Positions 1 to 6,189 of a DNA stretch of 13,910 nt are shown here, piece by piece (the first letter of the stretch is position 1; each line of letters begins with the position of its first letter). Under the pieces are notes generated by a model that saw only the letters and a list, made by a program, of their open reading frames with translations, made no database searches and was not told the origin of the DNA. The position numbers were made by a program, and so were the translations under genes. Source of the stretch: an uncultured Pelagibacteraceae bacterium (GTDB lineage: Bacteria > Pseudomonadota > Alphaproteobacteria > Pelagibacterales > Pelagibacteraceae); assembly GCA_902572155.1 (NCBI GenBank), contig CACGET010000027.1, forward strand, positions 1 to 13,910. Direction: 5' to 3'.

Positions 1-210
1 TTTCATAAATGAAAATTTTTTTAAAGACTTATTAATTACCTCAAGTTCATTGATTATTCCATGCGTGATGTAGGGAGATAAACAAGAAATATTAGTTTTA
101 TTTTCAGGGCCAAAATCAAAATTTCTTAATTTTGCATATTCTAAAAGATTATTTTCAATAAAATGATTTAATTTTTCAACGGCCGCAACCCTCGAAGCTT
201 CAAACATCAT
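1..210 (-). CDS. Photolyase/cryptochrome-like FAD-binding protein, N-terminal 70 residues (partial)
   Basis: The frame is open from an ATG at 208-210 to the left edge of the window, so only the first 70 residues are present. The visible part has a pattern I associate with the stand-alone FAD-binding domain of the deoxyribodipyrimidine photolyase/cryptochrome superfamily found in alphaproteobacteria. It reads SRVAAVEKLNHFIENNL at residues 6-22, YAKLRNFDFGPENKTNIS at 25-42 and LSPYITHG at 44-51, the last corresponding to the photolyase SxLSPYxxxG segment. The antenna-binding alpha/beta domain that normally precedes this region is absent, so it would be the short photolyase-related type. Flavin binding and a light or DNA-repair role are inferences from the family. 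A second ATG at 205-207 is an equally good start. The gene begins 5 nt after the stop of the PsiE-like gene and is probably co-transcribed with it. The main doubt is that no catalytic or DNA-binding part is visible. Confidence 0.6.
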   Translation of the reverse strand, partial: MMFEASRVAAVEKLNHFIENNLLEYAKLRNFDFGPENKTNISCLSPYITHGIINELEVINKSLKKFSFMK

Positions 211-215
211 AATGT

Positions 216-596
216 TTATTTTGATTTTTTCTTCTTTAAACCTAGCTTATCACTATGTCTTAATCTTAAAATTACTATTGCAGCTGCGATAAGAACTATC
301 GCTACAGCTTCGTAAACTAAAGCTGATGGATCCATTTCTTTTCCTTGCAATATTATAAATCGAGCAAGTGCTGTTATTGCGATTAGAAGAGGAAGAGTTA
401 TGCTAATAGATTGTTGATCCCAAAATACTCTTACCATCGCCAATACCTCAAGATAAAGAAACATTAGTAGCAAATCAGCTAAAGTAACAGATTGATTTAA
501 AAACATATTCTTAATTTCTATTCCAACGGCAATTACTGTGCTTATTAAAATTATACACATTAAAATTAATTGTAAATTTTTTGCTATTTTTTCCAT
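216..596 (-). CDS. PsiE family (phosphate-starvation-inducible) inner-membrane protein
   Basis: This 126-residue protein has four predicted membrane helices at about residues 8-27, 39-58, 65-83 and 91-111, and a very basic tail (KKKKSK) expected to lie in the cytoplasm. The central stretch, with LLLMFLYLEVLAMVRVFW at 42-59 and ITLPLLIAITALARFIILQ at 66-84, matches the PsiE family. E. coli PsiE is a membrane protein induced by phosphate limitation, but its biochemical function is not known, and induction by phosphate starvation is not shown here. The start ATG (594-596) shares one base with the stop codon of the upstream 152-residue gene, a TAATG junction that suggests translational coupling. 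The photolyase-like gene follows after 5 nt. No PHO box-like direct repeat was recognised upstream of this group. Family membership is fairly secure; the role is not. Confidence 0.8.
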   Translation of the reverse strand: MEKIAKNLQLILMCIILISTVIAVGIEIKNMFLNQSVTLADLLLMFLYLEVLAMVRVFWDQQSISITLPLLIAITALARFIILQGKEMDPSALVYEAVAIVLIAAAIVILRLRHSDKLGLKKKKSK

Positions 597-1054
597 TATT
601 TATCTTTACTAAATGGGAGCCATTTTTCAAACACTGATTTAGAGGGCCCATCATAGGGTATTGAATACGAGCTTGGGTTAGGACTGGTTAAAACCTCTAT
701 TCCCTTTGAGAATATAAAAATAAACACAACTACGAAAACAATTACCATTATTTTAAATGGATCAAAATTTTTAGTTTTAAAAACACTGGCAGATTGTTCC
801 TCAGCTTTATGAAAATGTTTGAATGTCATATAAACAGCAAATATTAAACCTATATGAGCAACATATAAACCAGCCCATCCAAACGCAAAAGTTGTATAAG
901 AAAAAACATATAAGCTAAAAACTGTAGTCCAAATAAAACTTAAAACTAACAGGATTTGTAATCTTACAGTTTTTGGTAAAGATCTGAGATCATTTTTACT
1001 GTCATCAAATAAAATATTTGCAGCATCTACCATCCAGTTTTTAAGCGAGTCCAT
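596..1054 (-). CDS. Unrecognised three-helix membrane protein next to PsiE
   Basis: I do not recognise this 152-residue protein. It starts with an amphipathic, partly acidic segment (residues 1-30). Two closely spaced hydrophobic helices follow at about 32-54 and 58-79, then a charged linker (80-99), a very hydrophobic helix at about 101-118 (rich in Val, Ile and Phe), and a 34-residue polar tail rich in Pro and Ser. The short helix-helix hairpin followed by a third helix resembles the layout of small 2TM/SHOCT-type domain proteins, but I see no diagnostic motif for them. It is the first gene of a tight minus-strand group: its stop overlaps the PsiE-like start by one base, and the photolyase-like gene follows. 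A TTGACA hexamer lies on the minus strand at 1090-1095, upstream of the start, but no convincing -10 sits at the right distance. It is a real gene judging by length, packing and membrane pattern. Confidence 0.7.
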   Translation of the reverse strand: MDSLKNWMVDAANILFDDSKNDLRSLPKTVRLQILLVLSFIWTTVFSLYVFSYTTFAFGWAGLYVAHIGLIFAVYMTFKHFHKAEEQSASVFKTKNFDPFKIMVIVFVVVFIFIFSKGIEVLTSPNPSSYSIPYDGPSKSVFEKWLPFSKDK

Positions 1055-1118
1055 AATAATAAATTACAATTTTTAGATACTATCACAAATGTCAAATTGT
1101 CCTAAACTTTATTGTTAA

Positions 1119-2306
1119 TTACTTTCGCAGTTTTGTCTTGTGAAAGTTAATAAATCTTTCAACATTCGCTTTATTAAAAGTTTTATTTTCCTCAAAAGAA
1201 ACTTTCTTCATAGAGTATGCGGAGCTTTTTGTTTGCCTAGACTCAATAATTACATTTCCTTTATAAAGTTTAAGTTTAACCATCCCATTTACTTTATTTT
1301 TTTTAAGGTCAATGATTTTTTGAAGTTTTAATCTTTCATTAGAATACCAATATCCATTGTAAATAAGTTCTGCATATTTTGGCATTATTTGATCTTTTTT
1401 ATGCATAGTATCTTTATCTAATGTTACTGACTCAATAGCTCTATGTGCATGAATTAACAAAGTTCCTCCAGGAGTCTCGTATACACCTCTTGATTTTATT
1501 CCAATAAATCTGTTTTCAACTAAATCAACTCTTCCAATTCCATTTTTACCTGCAATTTTATTTAGTTTTTCCAATAATTTTGATGGAGATGATTTTTTCC
1601 CATTAACTGCTACAGGATCTCCATTTTTAAAATTTATTCTTACAAAGCTAGGTTTGTTAGGTGATTTTTCAGGAGAAACAGTTCTTTGAAATATAAATTC
1701 AGGCGCAGAATTTTTTGGGTTTTCTAAAACCTTTCCCTCCGTAGAAGTATGAAACAAATTATCATCAACAGAAAAAGGAGGGGCTCCTTTTTTATCTTTA
1801 GGTATTGGTATGTTATATTTTTTTGCATAATTAATTAAATCAGATCTGGATTTTAATTTCCAAATTCTCCAAGGAGCAATTATTTTTATCTTTGGTCCAA
1901 AATAATAATATCCCAATTCAAATCTAACTTGATCATTACCTTTACCTGTTGAGCCATGAGAAACTGCATAAGCTTTAAATTTTTTAGCAACTCTAATTTG
2001 GTCTTTTGCAATTAATGGTCTGGCAATTGATGTGCCTAACAAATATACCCCCTCGTAGATAGCATGACCTCTAATCATTGGATAAACATATTCTTTTACA
2101 AATACATCTTTTAGATCTTTAATAATTATTTTTTTAACACCAAACTTTTTTGCATTTTTAATAATTTTTTTTTTGTCTATCTCTTGGCCTACATCAGCAG
2201 TATAACAGATTATTTCTGCATCATAATTTTCTTGTAACCATTTTAAAATTATTGATGTATCAAGCCCACCTGAGTAAGCAAGTACAATTTTTTTTTTACC
2301 TGTCAT
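1119..2306 (-). CDS. argG: Argininosuccinate synthase
   Basis: ArgG (EC 6.3.4.5) joins citrulline and aspartate with ATP to give argininosuccinate, AMP and pyrophosphate, the penultimate step of arginine synthesis, in the cytoplasm. The 395-residue length is normal for the family. The N-terminal PP-loop ATP-binding motif AYSGGLDTS is at residues 10-18. The conserved GTSIARPLIA is at 91-100 and HGSTGKGNDQVRFE, which binds citrulline and aspartate, is at 117-130. The C-terminal synthetase domain is complete. The ATG at 2304-2306 places the PP-loop at the usual distance from the N-terminus. The gene is last in the tas, IalB-like, argG group, only 4 nt after the stop of the IalB-like gene, so it is probably transcribed from the promoter before tas. 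Lysine codons dominate, as expected for this base composition. No arginine-responsive operator or attenuator was recognised in front of the group. Confidence 0.98.
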   Translation of the reverse strand: MTGKKKIVLAYSGGLDTSIILKWLQENYDAEIICYTADVGQEIDKKKIIKNAKKFGVKKIIIKDLKDVFVKEYVYPMIRGHAIYEGVYLLGTSIARPLIAKDQIRVAKKFKAYAVSHGSTGKGNDQVRFELGYYYFGPKIKIIAPWRIWKLKSRSDLINYAKKYNIPIPKDKKGAPPFSVDDNLFHTSTEGKVLENPKNSAPEFIFQRTVSPEKSPNKPSFVRINFKNGDPVAVNGKKSSPSKLLEKLNKIAGKNGIGRVDLVENRFIGIKSRGVYETPGGTLLIHAHRAIESVTLDKDTMHKKDQIMPKYAELIYNGYWYSNERLKLQKIIDLKKNKVNGMVKLKLYKGNVIIESRQTKSSAYSMKKVSFEENKTFNKANVERFINFHKTKLRK

Positions 2307-2310
2307 TAAA

Positions 2311-2823
2311 TTAACTGCAAGAGGTCTTCGCAGAGTTATATGCTTTCGTAAATCCTAGAAGGGAATAATGATCTATAGTTTGAGAACCTTTTTGGTTATA
2401 GCCTGTAATCATAATTCTAGAGCCCCTCTTCATTTGTCTGACCATTTTTACTTCTATTTTATTATCTGCTATCCAAGCAAAACCAGATTGTTTGATATCA
2501 AACTTAAATTTATATTTACCTGAAACAGCTGTTACAGAATTATTTTTATTAAATTCATATCCAGGGGTAATACTAATTTCATCAGTAATTTTTTCATTAG
2601 GCCTAAAAGTTACAAATAGTTTAGCCTCTCTTTTGTTCGATTTTGGAGCTTGTAATATAGGCTTCGTCTGAGCAAAACAAACTTTACCACCTGTCTCAGT
2701 TAGTATCATTGTTTCCCAATCTTTAAATTTTCCAATGTTCTTTACTTCTTCTGATAAAGATTTGTTTACCAAGGTAAATAAAAAAATAAATAAAATAAGA
2801 ATTATATTTTTAGTTAAGGACAT
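2311..2823 (-). CDS. IalB family (invasion associated locus B) exported protein
   Basis: This 170-residue protein has a Sec-type signal peptide: a basic start, then a hydrophobic core at residues 7-19, with cleavage likely near residues 22-25. The mature part begins with the IalB family pattern: GKFKDWETM at 31-39, then KVCFAQTKP at 47-55. A later SGFAWIADNK segment and a C-terminal Cys (C169) also fit. C49 and C169 could form a disulfide in the periplasm. The name comes from Bartonella, where IalB is linked to red-cell invasion. In free-living alphaproteobacteria the family is common and its function is unknown, so no virulence role should be read into it. The start codon overlaps the tas stop region by 10 nt, and argG begins 4 nt after its stop. 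There is no obvious functional link to arginine synthesis; shared transcription may only reflect genome compaction. Confidence 0.8.
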   Translation of the reverse strand: MSLTKNIILILFIFLFTLVNKSLSEEVKNIGKFKDWETMILTETGGKVCFAQTKPILQAPKSNKREAKLFVTFRPNEKITDEISITPGYEFNKNNSVTAVSGKYKFKFDIKQSGFAWIADNKIEVKMVRQMKRGSRIMITGYNQKGSQTIDHYSLLGFTKAYNSAKTSCS

Positions 2824-3851
2824 GGGTTGGGATAAATTTTTTGAACTTCATTAATATCATTTATAACATCTTCTTCTAAGTTAACGTTTACACTTTCTAT
2901 ATTTATTTTCAACTGATCCATTGTAGTAGCTCCAATTATTACGCTTGTTATAAACGGCTGGACTTCACAGAATTTTAGACTCATCTGAGCGAAATCTAAT
3001 TGGTGTTTCTTGGCTATTTCATAGTATTTTTCAATTGCAAGCTGTCCGTTCTCAGTTTTGTATCTAACAAATTTTTCTCCAAATAATTTCATCCTAGAAT
3101 TCTCTGGTAGTTCTTGATTCCTATATTTTCCAGTTAAAAATCCGAATGCAAGTGGAGAATAAGCTAATAAACCACTTTTCTCTCTTATAGAAATTTCTGC
3201 CAACCCAACCTCGTAAGTTCTATTTAAGAGACTATAAGGATTTTGAACGGACATCATCCTTGGAAGATTTTTATTATTAGAAATCTCTAGAAATTTTGAT
3301 AACCCCCAAGCAGTCTCATTTGAAAGTCCCACATGCCGAATTTTTCCAGCTTTAACAATTTTGTTTAGAGAAGCAAGAATATCTTCAAATTTATTCCATT
3401 CATTTTTATCCTCATGTTCATATCCAAGCTTTCCAAAGAAATTACTTTTTCTCTCTGGCCAATGTAGTTGGTACAAATCAATATAATCAGTTTTTAATCT
3501 TTTTAGACTGTCATTTACTGCTTCATTTAAATTTTTATCATCAAATTGATTACCACCACCTCTAATCCAACTTAAACCAGGACCCGAAACTTTTGTTGCA
3601 AGAATTACTTTCTCTCTCTTTTTTGATTTTTGAAACCAATTTCCAATTACCTCTTCAGTTTTTCCGTACGTATTTTTTTTTGGTGGTATTGCATAAAGTT
3701 CTGCAGTGTCCCAAAAATTAACACCTTCATCTAGCGCATAATCCATTTGTTCAAACCCTTCTTCTTGTGTATTTTGTTCACCCCAAGTCATAGTCCCGAG
3801 ACAAATTGTGCTTACATCAATGTCAGTATTTCCTAACTTTTTGTAATTCAT
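2814..3851 (-). CDS. tas: NADP(H)-dependent aldo-keto reductase, Tas-like
   Basis: This is a cytoplasmic aldo-keto reductase of 345 residues, almost the same length as E. coli Tas. The TIM-barrel reads through from LGTMTWGEQNT at residues 18-28 to the C-terminal IIGATTMDQLKINIES segment, which matches Tas closely. The catalytic tetrad of the superfamily is visible as D48 (FWDTAELY), Y53, K87 (ATKVSGP) and H130 (YQLHWPERK). NPYSLLNR, further on, is also typical of Tas-like reductases. The family reduces carbonyls with NADPH; the physiological substrate of Tas is not firmly known. The gene is first in a minus-strand group with the IalB-like gene and argG. Its last ten bases overlap the next gene. 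An 81-nt gap separates its ATG from the divergent Bax inhibitor-1 gene. Substrate and pathway cannot be read from the sequence. Confidence 0.93.
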   Translation of the reverse strand: MNYKKLGNTDIDVSTICLGTMTWGEQNTQEEGFEQMDYALDEGVNFWDTAELYAIPPKKNTYGKTEEVIGNWFQKSKKREKVILATKVSGPGLSWIRGGGNQFDDKNLNEAVNDSLKRLKTDYIDLYQLHWPERKSNFFGKLGYEHEDKNEWNKFEDILASLNKIVKAGKIRHVGLSNETAWGLSKFLEISNNKNLPRMMSVQNPYSLLNRTYEVGLAEISIREKSGLLAYSPLAFGFLTGKYRNQELPENSRMKLFGEKFVRYKTENGQLAIEKYYEIAKKHQLDFAQMSLKFCEVQPFITSVIIGATTMDQLKINIESVNVNLEEDVINDINEVQKIYPNPCP

Positions 3852-3895
3852 GGCAGTTTTATTGTGTTAATTATTTATTAATCTTTTATGGTATC

Positions 3896-3926
3896 TTGAA
3901 TAATTAGTAAAAGACTATTATATAAT
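3896..3926 (+). promoter_or_regulatory. Candidate promoter of the Bax inhibitor-1 gene, -10 almost at the start codon
   Basis: In the 81-nt divergent gap a perfect TATAAT is at 3921-3926, with a TTGAAT -35-like hexamer at 3896-3901 (19-nt spacer, longer than ideal). The start codon is at 3933, so transcription starting 6-7 nt after the -10 would give a leaderless or nearly leaderless mRNA. The -10 lies in the palindrome ATTATATAAT (3917-3926), which also reads TATAAT on the minus strand and could serve tas, although its minus-strand -35 would fall inside the Bax inhibitor-1 gene and is weak. Confidence 0.45.
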
Positions 3927-3932
3927 CTTCAT

Positions 3933-4694
3933 ATGGAATTTAATAAAAAAGGAATTTTAAGTCGAGCTAAAGAAGCACAGGTATCGTCAGCTGTAATGGA
4001 TGAAGGTTTAAGAGCCTACATGCTTAAAGTTTACAATTTTATGGCGTCGGGTATTTTACTCACAGGATTAGTATCATTAATATTTTTTAAATTATCAGTA
4101 GTAACTGATGCAAATGGATCAATAGTTGCTCTAACAAGTATTGGAAACACCATATTTTTGTCAGGTTTTAAATGGGTAGTAATGTTGGCTCCTTTAGCAG
4201 TTGTTTTTTACATGAGTGCAAGAATGGGCAAAATGAGTGTTGCATCTGCTCAAACAACATTTTGGATTTTTGCATCATTAATGGGATTGTCGCTTTCTTC
4301 AATTTTTTTAGTTTATACGGGCGCAAGTATTACAAGAGTATTTTTCATTACTTCAATTACTTTTGGAGCAATGAGTTTATACGGTTACACTACTAAAAGA
4401 GATTTGACAAAGTTTGGATCCTTCTTAATGATGGGCTTAATAGGCATAATTATAGCATCTTTGGTTAATTTATTTCTTAAATCATCAATGATGGATTTTG
4501 TAATATCTATCTTAGGAGTTTTAATTTTTGTTGGTTTAACAGCATATGATACACAAAAAATTAAAAATATGTATGTATCAAGTGATAGTGGTGAACTGAT
4601 GGGTAAAAAAGCTGTAATGGGTGCACTTACTCTCTACCTAGACTTTATAAATTTATTTATAATGTTGTTAAGATTATTTGGTCAAAGACGATAA
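3933..4694 (+). CDS. Bax inhibitor-1 / YccA family membrane protein
   Basis: This 253-residue protein has seven predicted helices, at about residues 37-55, 78-94, 103-124, 127-150, 160-181, 185-205 and 225-247. This is the topology of the Bax inhibitor-1 (TMBIM, formerly UPF0005) family. The family signature GLTAYDTQKIKNMY follows helix 6, with D206 inside it. A second acidic residue, D237 (TLYLDFINLF), lies in the last helix. In the bacterial homologue YetJ a pair of aspartates gates a pH-sensitive calcium leak, and E. coli YccA modulates the FtsH protease; either role is possible here. The gene is monocistronic on the plus strand: it diverges from tas and converges on the DUF2794 gene only 18 nt downstream. 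The start ATG at 3933 is the first in frame and has no Shine-Dalgarno sequence, consistent with the possibly leaderless transcript. Confidence 0.93.
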   Translation: MEFNKKGILSRAKEAQVSSAVMDEGLRAYMLKVYNFMASGILLTGLVSLIFFKLSVVTDANGSIVALTSIGNTIFLSGFKWVVMLAPLAVVFYMSARMGKMSVASAQTTFWIFASLMGLSLSSIFLVYTGASITRVFFITSITFGAMSLYGYTTKRDLTKFGSFLMMGLIGIIIASLVNLFLKSSMMDFVISILGVLIFVGLTAYDTQKIKNMYVSSDSGELMGKKAVMGALTLYLDFINLFIMLLRLFGQRR

Positions 4695-4712
4695 TTTTAA
4701 ATTTTTATTATC

Positions 4713-5054
4713 TTATAATTTTTTCCAATTAGTATTAATTAATAATGCTTTTAAATAAAAAGAATTTTTTAAAATTTTTCCATTTGAGTCAGTAATTAAG
4801 TATTTTAAGTTTTTATTCTTTGGTTTAAAGTTTTTACAGATTTTATATAAAGCGTTTTCAGTAGCATTCCTAAAAACACTAAAACTAACCTGTTTACTTG
4901 AAATATTTAAACCATAATCTTTCCATGATCCTTCAGAAACCATTTTTGCATACAGGTCTAAAATAATTTTGAGCTCATCTTTTTCAAAAAATTGTTTTTG
5001 GTCTTCTTTGTTTTGTTGATTGTTAATTATTAATTTTAAATTATTACGCATCAA
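4713..5054 (-). CDS. DUF2794 family protein
   Basis: This 113-residue soluble protein belongs to a small family that I know only from alphaproteobacteria. The diagnostic stretch is FFEKDELKIILDLYAKMVSEG at about residues 22-42, then WKDYGL at 44-49 and FSVFRNATENALYKI at 58-72. In other members this reads as an F-x-R-x-EL helix, WRDYAL and SVFRRASERPLYRI. No function is known for the family. The protein has no membrane helix or signal peptide and is strongly basic at its C-terminus. Its start overlaps the end of yciB by 11 nt, so the two are likely transcribed and translated together. A second ATG one codon later (start at 5051) is equally possible. Its stop codon is 18 nt from the converging stop of the Bax inhibitor-1 gene, with no GC-rich hairpin between them. 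Confidence 0.8.
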   Translation of the reverse strand: MMRNNLKLIINNQQNKEDQKQFFEKDELKIILDLYAKMVSEGSWKDYGLNISSKQVSFSVFRNATENALYKICKNFKPKNKNLKYLITDSNGKILKNSFYLKALLINTNWKKL

Positions 5055-5595
5055 TTTTATGTTTATTAATTAATGGGACTTGAAAACCAGTAAAGATTAT
5101 TGTTATCGGCAGCATTCCCCAAACTTTAAAATTTACCCAAAATTCCTCTGTTTGTGTTCTCCAAACAAATTCATTAAGTATAGCAAGCCCAAAGAAAAAA
5201 AACATCCATCTTTTATTTAATAATTCCCATCCCAAGTCACTTAATGGAATTGATTTACCCATAATCTTTTTTAGAATTGGTTCTTTGGTAAAAAATTTTC
5301 CAAAGAATAAAGCTAAGGCAAACATGATATTTATTATTGTTGGTTTGACGTAAATAAATATTGGATCATTGAAATAAATTGTTAAACCGCCAAAAAAAGT
5401 AATTAAAATACCGCTTGCTAAGGGCATTGCAGGTATTTTCTTTTCAAAAAACCAAACAATCGCTAAAGCAAGTAAAGTTGCAACTATTAGTGGAGGAATT
5501 GCAATTTCTAAATTTTTATCATTTCTATAATAGTAGAAAAAAAATATTGCTAAAGGTCCAAAATCTGTAAGAAATTTCAAAAAAGATTTATTCAC
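5044..5595 (-). CDS. yciB: Septation protein A family inner-membrane protein (YciB/IspZ)
   Basis: This 183-residue polytopic membrane protein has the family's N-terminus FLTDFGPLAIFFFYYY at residues 8-23, with further hydrophobic helices at about 33-50, 60-75, 84-101, 130-145 and 160-176. Conserved points include DPIFIYVKPTI at 77-87, W-ELLNKRW at 123-130 and NEFVWR at 141-146. E. coli YciB interacts with cell-division and envelope-synthesis proteins, and loss in Shigella gave an intracellular septation defect. The molecular function remains unclear. The normal length in gammaproteobacteria is about 180 residues, so this one is complete. It is transcribed leftward with the DUF2794 gene overlapping its end and diverges from hspQ across an 86-nt gap. 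Confidence 0.92.
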   Translation of the reverse strand: MNKSFLKFLTDFGPLAIFFFYYYRNDKNLEIAIPPLIVATLLALAIVWFFEKKIPAMPLASGILITFFGGLTIYFNDPIFIYVKPTIINIMFALALFFGKFFTKEPILKKIMGKSIPLSDLGWELLNKRWMFFFFGLAILNEFVWRTQTEEFWVNFKVWGMLPITIIFTGFQVPLINKHKIDA

Positions 5596-5614
5596 TTTAA
5601 AGATATTAACATAT

Positions 5615-5642
5615 TTGACACATCACAAAACATTAATATTTT
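5615..5642 (+). promoter_or_regulatory. Candidate sigma-70-type promoter of hspQ
   Basis: A perfect consensus TTGACA -35 is at 5615-5620, followed after 16 nt by TATTTT (5637-5642), which matches 4 of 6 positions of the -10 consensus. The predicted start near 5649 would leave a leader of about 30 nt containing an 11-T run (5652-5662). No CTTGAAA/CTTG heat-shock (RpoH) -35 was seen, so housekeeping expression is the simpler reading. Confidence 0.45.
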
Positions 5643-5681
5643 TATCATTGATTTTTTTTTTTAAATACCCATACTAACTAT

Positions 5682-6002
5682 ATGCCAATACAAAAAGCTA
5701 AATTTTCAATCGGAGATATAGTAAAACATAAACATTTTGAATTTAGAGGTGTTATATATGATGTTGATTTTGAGTTTAATAACTCTGAGGAGTGGTACCA
5801 GTCTATACCAAAAAATGTTAGACCAAGGAAAGATCAACCATTTTATCATTTATTAGCTGAAAACGACGAAATTACTTATGAGGCTTACGTTTCTCAGCAA
5901 AATCTACTTGTAGACGACTCCGAAGAACCTATAAAACATCCATTAATTGAAGAGATATTTTCAGGCAAAAGAGGTTCAAGTTACTTTAAGCCTTCAAACT
6001 AG
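5682..6002 (+). CDS. hspQ: Heat shock protein HspQ (hemimethylated-DNA-binding YccV family)
   Basis: This 106-residue cytoplasmic protein is almost the same length as E. coli HspQ. The small beta-barrel starts with KFSIGDIVKHKHFEFRG at residues 7-23, followed by the acidic strand GVIYDVDFEF at 23-32. RPRKDQPFYHLLAEND is at 47-62, with the family's PFYH. The ITYEAYVSQQNLL segment at about 64-76 follows, then an acidic tail. E. coli HspQ is a specificity-enhancing factor and adaptor for the Lon protease and was first described as binding hemimethylated oriC DNA. The conserved Tyr/His core favours the Lon-related role, which is an inference. The gene stands alone between divergent yciB and the ccm cluster, with its own promoter. 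The stop is followed by a 187-nt gap with a hairpin but no T-tract terminator. Confidence 0.93.
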   Translation: MPIQKAKFSIGDIVKHKHFEFRGVIYDVDFEFNNSEEWYQSIPKNVRPRKDQPFYHLLAENDEITYEAYVSQQNLLVDDSEEPIKHPLIEEIFSGKRGSSYFKPSN

Positions 6003-6189
6003 AACAACATTATTTTAACACAATTAGTTCAAATCTTGGTCACATAATTTTATTAATAAATGATTAATTATTTCCTGATCAAGGATGTTAAAAAACGTTC
6101 GTCTCAATTATTATCTCCCTCTACATTCTTGATCAGTAAACCATTTCATAATCAAATAATTTTAAAATCTATGATAAATTATTTATATT
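6003..6189 (+). promoter_or_regulatory. Structured hspQ-ccmC gap: 14-bp hairpin with a competing third arm (candidate leader or small RNA)
   Basis: This is the longest non-coding stretch in the window. Arms at 6075-6088 (CTGATCAAGGATGT) and 6123-6136 (ACATTCTTGATCAG) pair over all 14 positions. One pair is a G-U that works only in plus-strand RNA. The loop is 34 nt and contains a pyrimidine-rich CTCCCTCT (6115-6122), which resembles an anti-Shine-Dalgarno sequence. TCTTGGTCA at 6034-6042 nearly repeats part of the 3' arm and could pair with 6076-6084 instead, so two exclusive folds are possible. No T-run follows the hairpin, so it is not a standard intrinsic terminator. It could be the ccmC leader, a small RNA, or a processed 3' end of hspQ mRNA. 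I could not place a convincing ccmC promoter. Confidence 0.4.

Noticed and set aside
1066..1100. 7-bp inverted repeat (ACAATTT/AAATTGT) upstream of the unrecognised membrane protein gene
   Set aside because: Short, all but one pair per arm A-T, and with a 21-nt loop; expected by chance at this base composition.
1140..1331. Open frame on the plus strand inside argG
   Set aside because: It lies antisense to the well-conserved C-terminal part of argG, has no recognisable motif and an unlikely amino acid mix; an AT-rich shadow frame.
2311..2823. Virulence/invasion role implied by the IalB name
   Set aside because: The family is widespread in free-living alphaproteobacteria, and nothing else here suggests a host-associated lifestyle.
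4172..4396. Second plus-strand frame inside the Bax inhibitor-1 gene
   Set aside because: Out-of-frame reading of a clear membrane-protein gene, with no motif of its own.
4695..4712. Possible bidirectional terminator between the converging Bax inhibitor-1 and DUF2794 genes
   Set aside because: The 18-nt gap is pure A/T apart from one C and forms no stable stem, so no intrinsic terminator can be supported.
6078..6133. ATCAA and TTGAT half-sites resembling an FNR box upstream of ccmC
   Set aside because: The half-sites are 46 nt apart and in the wrong order for TTGAT-N4-ATCAA; the hairpin explains them better.
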